7,117 bases of DNA from Microbacteriaceae bacterium. GTDB lineage: Bacteria > Actinomycetota > Actinomycetes > Actinomycetales > Microbacteriaceae. The position numbers were made by a program, and so were the translations under genes. Below the pieces are notes generated by a model. The model saw only the letters and a list, made by a program, of their open reading frames with translations. It was not told where the DNA came from and ran no database searches. Location of the stretch: positions 1-7,117 of the forward strand of contig JAAZFP010000355.1 of assembly GCA_012511645.1 (NCBI GenBank), read 5' to 3'. This document shows positions 1 through 5,176 of the stretch, piece by piece (positions within the stretch are counted from its first letter, which is position 1; each line of letters begins with the position of its first letter).

Positions 1-162
1 CAGGCGGAAGGCATCCTCGCAACCGGTCAGGCAGACGTCATCTCAGTGGGCCGCCCCCTGCTCGCAAACCCCCACCTACCAATCTTGTGGGCTCACAAAC
101 TGCGGCCGCCGAGCGCCGACGCACTCGTGCTGCCGAAGTACCACCGGACTAGGTCCATATAG
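1..162 (+). CDS. NADH:flavin oxidoreductase / Old Yellow Enzyme family, C-terminal fragment
   Basis: This is the last 53 codons of a gene whose start lies left of the window; frame 1 is open from base 1 to TAG at 160-162. The visible protein carries the C-terminal signature of FMN-dependent Old Yellow Enzymes: a GQADVISVGRPLLANPHLP stretch (residues 9-27), where the glycine/arginine loop helps hold the FMN phosphate at the end of the TIM barrel, then a WAHKL helix. The tail LPKYHR resembles the QYER tail of the YqjM-like class, in which a C-terminal arginine reaches into the neighbouring subunit's active site; Arg49 here is the likely equivalent. Such enzymes reduce activated C=C bonds of enones or xenobiotics with NAD(P)H in the cytoplasm. 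The substrate cannot be inferred, and the catalytic His and Tyr residues are outside the window. The family call is firm; the subclass is an inference from the tail. Confidence 0.85.
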   Translation, partial: QAEGILATGQADVISVGRPLLANPHLPILWAHKLRPPSADALVLPKYHRTRSI

Positions 163-195
163 CCCGTCTCTAGCTGCTAGCCCGCCTCAAGCTGC
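160..195. repeat. 18-bp tandem duplication over the oxidoreductase stop codon
   Basis: Two adjacent 18-base units, 160-177 (TAGCCCGTCTCTAGCTGC) and 178-195 (TAGCCCGCCTCAAGCTGC), match at 16 of 18 positions, differing at 167/185 and 171/189. Each unit begins with TAG. Because 18 is a multiple of three, the second TAG is in the same frame, giving the upstream gene a backup stop. The junction creates a small palindrome, CTAGCTGCTAG, at 170-180. It looks like a past slippage duplication; no function is evident, although it forms most of the spacer before the antiporter promoter. Confidence 0.8.
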
Positions 196-207
196 GCGAA
201 AATCCCC

Positions 208-213
208 TACGCT
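208..213 (+). promoter_or_regulatory. Putative -10 box for leaderless antiporter transcript
   Basis: TACGCT fits the actinobacterial TAnnnT -10 consensus, and its last base is 7 nt before the A of the ATG at 220. A transcript starting at the usual distance would therefore begin on the start codon itself. No purine-rich ribosome binding site precedes the ATG, which agrees with a leaderless mRNA. I see no convincing -35 element. Confidence 0.5.
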
Positions 214-219
214 AATCGA

Positions 220-1995
220 ATGGACGTTGAAGCCTGGTTGATGGTGGCCGTTGGCGCACTCGTGCTCGTCGTCGTCGTTTCGATTCTTGCGTCACGCATC
301 GGCGTGGCCACTCCCCTCGTCCTGGTGCTGGTCGGCATCGGCATCGGATATATCCCGGGGGTGCCGCTCATCACGGTGGATCCTGAGGTCATTCTCTTCG
401 CGGTGCTCCCGCCCCTGCTCTACGCGGCGGCCGTCAACGTGCCGATCCTCGACCTGCGCCGCAACCTGACGCCCGTCGGCGGGCTCTCGGTCGTGCTAGT
501 CATCATCTCGGCGATCATCGTCGGCGTGCTGCTGCACCTGGTCGTGCCTGCGATACCGCTCGCCGCAGCGATTGCTCTCGGCGCGGTGGTCGCCCCGACC
601 GACGCGGTCGCTGCCACTGCGATCGGCAAGCGCGTCGGTATGCCACCGCGCCTCGTCACCATTCTTGAGGGCGAAAGCCTCGTCAACGACGCCACTTCGC
701 TCGTGCTGCTGCGCACCGCGATTGCCGCGGTAGCGGGAGGCTTTGTGTTCTGGGAGGCCACCCTGCAGTTTGCCTATGCTGTTGCACTCGCAGTGTTGAT
801 TGGGCTGATCGTCGGCGCGTTGACCGTCTGGGTGCGCTCCCGGCTCGTTAACCCGGTCTATGACACCGTCGTGACCTTCACGGTGCCGTTTCTTGCATTC
901 GCACCCAGTGAATATTTCGGCGCTTCGGGCGTGCTCGCCGTGGTGATTACCGGCCTTTACTCGGGCCACTACGCGCTGTCGAAATTCAGCGCAGGCGCAC
1001 GTCTCAACGAGCGTCTCAACTGGCGCACGGTGCAGTTCTTGCTCGAGAACGGCGTGTTTCTCATCATGGGTCTCGAACTGCACTCGCTCGTCAACGAGGT
1101 GGCGAGCAGCAGCCTGCATCTCGGCCACACCCTCACCATCGCCTTGAGCGTTGTCGCGGTGCTGATCGTGCTTCGCTTCGCGTTCATCGTGCCGATGACC
1201 TGGGGTATGGCGCGCAACCTTCCGCGAGTCGAGGCGAGGGCGAAAGAGCGAAAACAGGCGGCGCGCGAGGCGAAACAGTTCACCCCGCCAGAGTTGCGCA
1301 CGAACACCCACGCCATCGAAATTCAGCGGCTTGACCAGCGAGCACGCCGCAGCGCCGCGGACGCGGCGCACGCGAAAGAGCAAGGCCTCGACATTCGCGG
1401 CGCCACGATTCTGAGTTGGAGCGGCATGCGCGGCGTGGTGACGCTTGCCGCAGCTCAGTCGATTCCGACCGCGGTGCCCTACCGCTCACAAATCGTGCTC
1501 ATCGCGTTTCTTGTCGCGATCATCACCCTCATTCTGCACGGCCTCACGCTGCCTCCCCTCGTGCGCGCGCTCCGCCCCAATGGCCGCAGCCGTGATGACC
1601 ACAGCAATGAAATCGAGTCGCTGACTGAGGATCTGTTAGCCGCAGGAAACGCTGCGCTTGAATCGGCGGTCGAGCGGGCCCGCGTCACTGCGGAACACGA
1701 TGATCTCCACGAACCCATCAGCGACAAATCGATCGCGAGAGCACGCATCAGCCTGGAGAGCGCGCTCGCCTCGCTGAGGCTCAAGCAGCATCGTCTTGAT
1801 TCCCACGAAGCGGAGTCTGGCACGATTCCCACACTGTCCGAGACCCAGCGTTACCTGCACCTGGTGCAGGTAATCCTCGATGCGCAGCGCTCGGTCTTGC
1901 TCGAGGCACGGGCCGTCGGCGAATACAGCAGCGATGTGCTCGCTGCTGCGACTGAGGCGCTCGACATTCATGAGATGCGGCTTGTTCGCAAGTGA
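220..1995 (+). CDS. Na+/H+ antiporter, CPA1 (NhaP/NHE-like) family
   Basis: This 591-residue integral membrane protein probably exchanges cytoplasmic Na+ (possibly K+ or Li+) for external H+, for pH and salt homeostasis. About 12-13 hydrophobic segments span residues 5-325 and 397-445. CPA1 hallmarks are visible: a PPLLY motif at 64-68; PTDA at 126-129 in the unwound helix; EGESLVND at 150-157, where Asn156-Asp157 form the ion-binding ND pair of electroneutral CPA1 exchangers; FLLENGVFLIMGLEL near 273-287; and GMRGVVTLA at 402-410 with its conserved Arg404. Between the last membrane bundles lies an unusually long charged loop (about 330-396), and residues 450-591 form a hydrophilic, helix-rich cytoplasmic tail. 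ATG at 220 is preferred over the internal ATG at 241 because it starts the first membrane helix and has a well-placed -10 box. The neighbouring oxidoreductase ends 57 nt upstream, and a hairpin follows the stop. Ion specificity is not readable. Confidence 0.92.
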   Translation: MDVEAWLMVAVGALVLVVVVSILASRIGVATPLVLVLVGIGIGYIPGVPLITVDPEVILFAVLPPLLYAAAVNVPILDLRRNLTPVGGLSVVLVIISAIIVGVLLHLVVPAIPLAAAIALGAVVAPTDAVAATAIGKRVGMPPRLVTILEGESLVNDATSLVLLRTAIAAVAGGFVFWEATLQFAYAVALAVLIGLIVGALTVWVRSRLVNPVYDTVVTFTVPFLAFAPSEYFGASGVLAVVITGLYSGHYALSKFSAGARLNERLNWRTVQFLLENGVFLIMGLELHSLVNEVASSSLHLGHTLTIALSVVAVLIVLRFAFIVPMTWGMARNLPRVEARAKERKQAAREAKQFTPPELRTNTHAIEIQRLDQRARRSAADAAHAKEQGLDIRGATILSWSGMRGVVTLAAAQSIPTAVPYRSQIVLIAFLVAIITLILHGLTLPPLVRALRPNGRSRDDHSNEIESLTEDLLAAGNAALESAVERARVTAEHDDLHEPISDKSIARARISLESALASLRLKQHRLDSHEAESGTIPTLSETQRYLHLVQVILDAQRSVLLEARAVGEYSSDVLAAATEALDIHEMRLVRK

Positions 1996-2010
1996 GCGGT
2001 GATGCTGTGG

Positions 2011-2045
2011 CTGCGCATCGGTTGTGACCCCCACCGATCGCGCAG
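2011..2045 (+). terminator. Hairpin after the antiporter gene, probable terminator
   Basis: CTGCGCATCGGT (2011-2022) pairs with ACCGAT-C-GCGCAG (2033-2045), forming 12 base pairs with one bulged C at 2039 and a 10-nt loop. It lies 16 nt past the antiporter stop. No T-run follows, so it is not a canonical intrinsic terminator; U-tract-less hairpins are reported in actinobacteria, so termination or 3'-end stabilisation is an inference. Confidence 0.55.
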
Positions 2046-2231
2046 ATCCCACCGCAGTGAGATTTCCTACAGAAATCTACGCAAAACATCAGTGAAAGCT
2101 CGATATTTTTGCGATCTGCTCCTAAAAGAAGCAAAAATGGTGCAGAATCAGAAGTATCACTGACTTGGGCTGCTCGCACTTCTGGCGCGCCCACAACCCT
2201 GACATGTAAAAGTCAACGAAACGGAGCAATC
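2046..2231 (+). promoter_or_regulatory. A+T-rich upstream control region of alanine dehydrogenase
   Basis: This gene-free stretch contrasts with its surroundings: by hand count, 2061-2160 is about 62% A+T. It holds a perfect dyad AGATTTC-CTACA-GAAATCT (2060-2078), a 15-base GAT-N9-ATC element (2102-2116), a GCAAAA/TTTTGC inverted pair (2081-2086 and 2107-2112) with a further GCAAAAA at 2131-2137, and CAGTGA at 2055-2060 and 2090-2095 with its inverse TCACTG at 2157-2162. In mycobacteria ald is activated by the Lrp/AsnC-type regulator AldR, which binds several upstream sites; these repeats could be operators for a similar protein. No regulator gene lies in the window. I could not place a convincing -10/-35 pair, so the transcription start is unknown. 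Confidence 0.4.
2223..2226 (+). promoter_or_regulatory. Ribosome binding site of ald
   Basis: GGAG sits 5 nt before the ATG at 2232 and decides the start. An in-frame upstream TTG at 2109 would add 41 residues that no alanine dehydrogenase carries and that have no such site. This is the only gene here with a clear Shine-Dalgarno sequence close to its start. Confidence 0.75.
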
Positions 2232-3356
2232 ATGCGCGTCGGTATTCCTACCGAAATCAAGAACAACGAGAACCGCGTGGCGATCACGCAGCCCGGCGTC
2301 TTTGAGTTGAAGCGTCGTGGGCACGAGGTACTCGTGCAGTCGGGCGCAGGCCTCGGCTCGGCCATCACCGACGCCGAATACGAGGCTGCGGGCGCAACCA
2401 TCGTTGCAACCGCTGACGAGGTGTGGGCGAGCGCAGACATGGTACTCAAGGTCAAGGAGCCCATCGCCGAAGAGTACGACAAGATGCGCAAGGGCCAGAT
2501 TCTCTTCACCTACCTGCACCTTGCCGCAGACAAGACCCTCACTGAGGCCGTGCTGAACTCAGGCACTACCGCGATCGCATATGAAACGGTGCAGCTGGCC
2601 AACCGCGCACTGCCCTTGCTCGCCCCCATGAGCGAGGTCGCCGGCCGCCTCTCAGTACAGGTAGGCGCATACAGCCTCATGAAGGCAAACGGTGGCCGCG
2701 GTGTGCTGCTTGGTGGTGTGACCGCGACCCGTCGCGGCAAAGTCGTCGTCATTGGTGGCGGTGCTGCCGGCGAGCAGGCAGCTCGTATCGCCTACGGCAT
2801 GGGCGCTGAGGTGACGGTGATCGATATCTTCATCCCTCGTCTGAAGCAGCTGGAAGATGAATTTAACGGCCGCATTCAGACCCGCACCTCGAATGCGCTC
2901 AACATCACCGAGGCACTGCGCGAGGCTGATCTCGTGATCGGTTCGGTGCTGATCCCAGGCGAGAAGGCACCGAAGCTCGTCACCGACGGGATGGTCGCAC
3001 AGATGAAGCCCGGATCAGTGCTGGTCGACATCGCGATCGATCAGGGCGGCTGCTTCGAGAACTCGCGCCCAACCACGCACGATGACCCTACCTTCCCCGT
3101 GCACAACTCGATCTACTACTGCGTCGCAAACATGCCTGGTGCGGTGCCCGAGACTTCGACGGCCGCGCTCACCAACGCCACCCTGCCCTACATTGTGGCG
3201 GTGGCTGACAAGGGGTGGAAGACCGCGATGGCAGCCGACGAGGCGCTCGCCAAGGGGCTCAACGCGCACGACGGCACCGTCACGAACGAGGGCGTCGCGC
3301 AGGCGTTCCCCGAGCTGCCGTTCACCGCGTACAGCGAGGTCGTTGCGCAGGCATAG
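2232..3356 (+). CDS. ald: Alanine dehydrogenase (EC 1.4.1.1)
   Basis: The 374-residue product catalyses reversible NAD+-dependent oxidative deamination of L-alanine to pyruvate and ammonium. It links alanine use, ammonium assimilation and NADH recycling in the cytoplasm, usually as a hexamer. The N-terminus begins MRVGIPTEIKNNENRVA, the family signature. Residues used by the Mycobacterium tuberculosis enzyme occur at the same numbers: Arg15 and Lys75 for pyruvate binding, catalytic His96 and catalytic Asp270. The Rossmann glycine motif IGGGAAG is at 174-180, and Asp198 ends the second strand, where it favours NAD over NADP. The length matches the usual 370-375 residues, with no sign of damage. 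The gene follows the antiporter in the same direction but is separated by a hairpin and a long control region, so it is probably its own unit. It may be controlled by an AldR-like regulator encoded elsewhere. The identification is very secure. Confidence 0.98.
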   Translation: MRVGIPTEIKNNENRVAITQPGVFELKRRGHEVLVQSGAGLGSAITDAEYEAAGATIVATADEVWASADMVLKVKEPIAEEYDKMRKGQILFTYLHLAADKTLTEAVLNSGTTAIAYETVQLANRALPLLAPMSEVAGRLSVQVGAYSLMKANGGRGVLLGGVTATRRGKVVVIGGGAAGEQAARIAYGMGAEVTVIDIFIPRLKQLEDEFNGRIQTRTSNALNITEALREADLVIGSVLIPGEKAPKLVTDGMVAQMKPGSVLVDIAIDQGGCFENSRPTTHDDPTFPVHNSIYYCVANMPGAVPETSTAALTNATLPYIVAVADKGWKTAMAADEALAKGLNAHDGTVTNEGVAQAFPELPFTAYSEVVAQA

Positions 3357-3368
3357 CGCCCCCGCACA

Positions 3369-3381
3369 GCCTGAGGCAGGC
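3369..3381 (+). other. Small hairpin after ald
   Basis: GCCTG-AGG-CAGGC forms a 5-bp stem with a 3-nt loop, 12 nt after the ald stop. It is too short and has no T-run to be called a terminator with confidence. It also overlaps where a -35 element for the next gene would sit. Confidence 0.25.
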
Positions 3382-3390
3382 CGCTCGCGG

Positions 3391-3396
3391 TAGCCT
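3391..3396 (+). promoter_or_regulatory. Putative -10 box for leaderless transcript of the 159-residue gene
   Basis: TAGCCT matches TAnnnT and ends 7 nt short of the ATG at 3404, so transcription would start at or one base before the start codon. No ribosome binding site precedes this ATG. The sequence TAGCCTAGAACTC-ATG resembles the TAGCGTAGAGCC-ATG arrangement of the aminotransferase gene. No good -35 is seen. Confidence 0.5.
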
Positions 3397-3403
3397 AGAA
3401 CTC

Positions 3404-3883
3404 ATGGATTTGAAGTTCACTTTCGCAGGGGCGTCATCTGATCAGCACGATCACGGTGGCGCCCCTGCGGGCATTCCACTGCCCTTTGCTGGTGCGCCAT
3501 CGGGCGCGGGAGGCTCAGGGCCTGGCTCGAGCGTGCTCGAACTCGTGGTGACCCGGTCTGCAGACGGCAGCGAGCTGGTGTGCGAGGGTCTGTCGGGTGA
3601 CGGCGTGGTCTACGCGTCAGCGCGGCGTGCGGTCCTGGGTGCTGACACGGCGACACTGGCCTTGGCCCTGCGGTCGGTGCTCGCGCGTGGCGGCGCAGAG
3701 CTGCCCGAACCGCTGCTGGGGTCGGTGTCTGCCGTGGTGCTTGACCTCGGTGGGTGCGAGCGTGAGACCCTCGAGTCGCTCGGGCTCAGCGTGTCACCGA
3801 GCGGTCAGATGCTTGCGCAGGTCGACGAGGCACTGCAGGCTCGCACCGGCATCACCGCGGGCACGCCGATGCAGCTGCGCTGA
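3404..3883 (+). CDS. Uncharacterised 159-residue protein with a flexible N-terminal linker
   Basis: I do not recognise this protein. It opens with a short strand-like MDLKFTF, followed by a low-complexity Gly/Ala/Pro/Ser/His segment (about 8-43) that is probably disordered. Residues 44-159 look like a compact alpha/beta domain: a hairpin-like pair of strands (LELVVTRSADGSELVCEGLS), a Leu/Ala-rich helix (82-96), a buried strand SAVVLDLGG (109-117) and helices ending in RTGITAGTPMQLR. There is no signal peptide or membrane segment. Two cysteines (60 and 118) do not form a recognisable metal site. The strand-turn-strand, helix, strand order faintly recalls the N-terminal part of FGGY/actin-fold kinases, but the phosphate-binding DxGTT motif is absent, so this is only a hunch. 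ATG at 3404 is chosen over an in-frame upstream start at 3215, which lies inside ald, because of the -10 box. It starts 47 nt after ald on the same strand and converges with the aminotransferase gene. Confidence 0.75.
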   Translation: MDLKFTFAGASSDQHDHGGAPAGIPLPFAGAPSGAGGSGPGSSVLELVVTRSADGSELVCEGLSGDGVVYASARRAVLGADTATLALALRSVLARGGAELPEPLLGSVSAVVLDLGGCERETLESLGLSVSPSGQMLAQVDEALQARTGITAGTPMQLR

Positions 3884-3901
3884 TTCCAATCTCGCAGGTG
3901 A

Positions 3902-3933
3902 GCGCTGAGTCGCCCTGCGGGGCACGTCAGCGC
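3902..3933. terminator. Shared bidirectional terminator hairpin between convergent genes
   Basis: GCGCTGA (3902-3908) pairs with TCAGCGC (3927-3933). Inside, G3909-C3925 and T3910-A3924 extend the stem past single bulges, and GCCC (3912-3915) pairs with GGGC (3920-3923) around a TGCG loop. This gives about 13 pairs with two single-base bulges. A second outer pair, TTCCAA (3884-3889) and TTGGAA (3936-3941), could enclose it. It sits in the 43-nt gap between the two converging genes and overlaps the aminotransferase TGA (3927-3929). There is no long T-run on either strand, so the terminator role is inferred from position and structure. Confidence 0.6.
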
Positions 3934-5159
3934 GTTTGGAAACGAATGATGCGTTCGAGCGCTTCGGCGACGGCTGACTCACCTGCCGCATAGGACAATC
4001 TGACCGCCTGGTCACCGGCTATTGGGTCAAAGTCCACGCCCGGCACGACTGCCACATCGGCGCCTTCGAGCAGCGCTTTCGCATAGGCAGTCGCGCTGCC
4101 ATAGCGGTCGAGCATCGGCCCGAGTTCGCTGTAGTAGTAGAACGCTCCGTCGGCGGGTGCCGCCTCGCCCCATCCCAGTTGTGGGACCGCGTCAAGAATC
4201 AGCGCCCGGGCCCTCGCGAACCCCGCGACGATCGCGTCGCGTTCGGCGTACGTGTCATCGGTGAACGCGGTGAGCGCAAGCTCTTGCGCGGGAGCCGGTG
4301 GCGACAGCGCGAAGTTTGACGCGAGCGCTTCAAACGGGGCGACGAGGCTTTCGGGCAGCACCGCCCAGCCGAGCCGCCAGCCCGTCATGCCCCAGTACTT
4401 CGAGAAGGAGTTGATGACGATCGCTTCGGGGTCGAGCTGAGCCACCGTGACACCGCGAGGGTCAGCGTCGCCCGGATTCGGGAAAGTGATGCCGTGATAG
4501 ATCTCGTCGCTCACGAATCGGGTGCCGTGCGCCCTGCACCACTCGACCAGGGCCGTGAGCTCGGCACGGCCAAGCATGGTGCCGGTGGGGTTTGCGGGAG
4601 AAGCGATGATGAGCCCAGCTAACGGGCCATGTGCTTCGACCGCGCGATCTAACAGCTCTGGGGTGGGCTGATATCTCGTGTCGATGCCCGTTGCGATCTC
4701 AATGACCTGCACACCGAGGGCCGTTAGAATATTTCGATATGCCGGGTAGCCGGGGCTCGCGAGCGCGACCCGGTCTCCCGGATCAAAAGCGGCGAGGAAC
4801 GCCAGTTGAAAGGCGCCCGATGAGCCGGTCGTCACCGCGATATGCCCGGGATCGACCTCGGTGTCGTACCAGGTGCGGTAATGCCGGGCGATCGCTTCAC
4901 GAAGCGGCGTAGTGCCGAGCGGGCCCGTGTAGCCTGCCGCCGTGATGGTGCCGGGGGCAGGCCTTGCGCTCGGTTCGCCCGCGCAGAGTGACACCACGTC
5001 GTGACCGGCAGCCCGTCTGCGCGCGATTTCGTCGGTGATGCGCATCACTTGAAACGCGGGAATATTGGATCGCTGGGACGCACCCGGAACCGCCCGCCGA
5101 CCAGGGTCTGGGAGCCGCCCGCTGGGAGGGGTCAGAAAGGGTCCGCCGATTCGTGCCAT
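3927..5159 (-). CDS. Pyridoxal phosphate-dependent class I/II aminotransferase
   Basis: This 410-residue cytoplasmic fold-type I enzyme transfers an amino group between an amino acid and a 2-oxo acid. The key residues are present: phosphate-binding TGSSGAF (111-117); SPANPTG (187-193) with Asn190; SDEIY (217-221) with Asp218 for the pyridine nitrogen and Tyr221 for the ring oxygen; SFSK (251-254) with Lys254 as the Schiff-base lysine; GWRLGW (260-265) with Arg262 for the phosphate; and RLSYA (387-391) with Arg387 for the substrate alpha-carboxylate. These match the aspartate/alanine-type family, but side-chain specificity cannot be assigned. Residues 1-30 form a proline/arginine-rich extension before the first conserved helix. 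ATG at 5159 is kept because a -10 box is ideally placed; Met39 (5045) is a weaker alternative. It lies 17 nt after the helicase gene on the same strand, so read-through is possible. Proximity to ald suggests small amino acid metabolism, which remains an inference. Confidence 0.93.
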   Translation of the reverse strand: MARIGGPFLTPPSGRLPDPGRRAVPGASQRSNIPAFQVMRITDEIARRRAAGHDVVSLCAGEPSARPAPGTITAAGYTGPLGTTPLREAIARHYRTWYDTEVDPGHIAVTTGSSGAFQLAFLAAFDPGDRVALASPGYPAYRNILTALGVQVIEIATGIDTRYQPTPELLDRAVEAHGPLAGLIIASPANPTGTMLGRAELTALVEWCRAHGTRFVSDEIYHGITFPNPGDADPRGVTVAQLDPEAIVINSFSKYWGMTGWRLGWAVLPESLVAPFEALASNFALSPPAPAQELALTAFTDDTYAERDAIVAGFARARALILDAVPQLGWGEAAPADGAFYYYSELGPMLDRYGSATAYAKALLEGADVAVVPGVDFDPIAGDQAVRLSYAAGESAVAEALERIIRFQTR

Positions 5160-5165
5160 GGCTCT

Positions 5166-5171
5166 ACGCTA
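5166..5171 (-). promoter_or_regulatory. Putative -10 box for leaderless aminotransferase transcript
   Basis: On the minus strand TAGCGT (5171 down to 5166) is followed by AGAGCC and then the ATG, so exactly 6 nt separate the box from the start codon and the first transcribed base would be the A of ATG. It fills most of the 17-nt gap after the helicase stop. AGAG at 5165-5162 is too close to the ATG to be a useful ribosome binding site. A -35 element, if any, would lie in the helicase 3' end, and I see none. Confidence 0.5.
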
Positions 5172-5176
5172 GACGA

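Noticed and set aside
496..1383. A 295-codon open frame on the minus strand opposite the antiporter gene
   Set aside because: Its product is rich in Arg, His, Glu and Gln with no domain or start signal, and it lies wholly antisense to a clear membrane protein. Long antisense frames are expected from biased third positions in high-GC DNA.
2202..2207. ACATGT palindrome just upstream of the ald ribosome binding site
   Set aside because: A 6-bp palindrome is expected by chance at this length and there is no second copy or matching promoter element.
2109..2231. N-terminal extension of alanine dehydrogenase from a TTG at 2109
   Set aside because: The 41 extra residues have no counterpart in the family and cover the A+T-rich control region, while GGAG sits correctly before the ATG at 2232.
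3215..3403. Upstream start of the 159-residue gene inside ald
   Set aside because: This would overlap the last part of ald in another frame with an Arg-rich shadow sequence; the ATG at 3404 has a well-placed -10 box.
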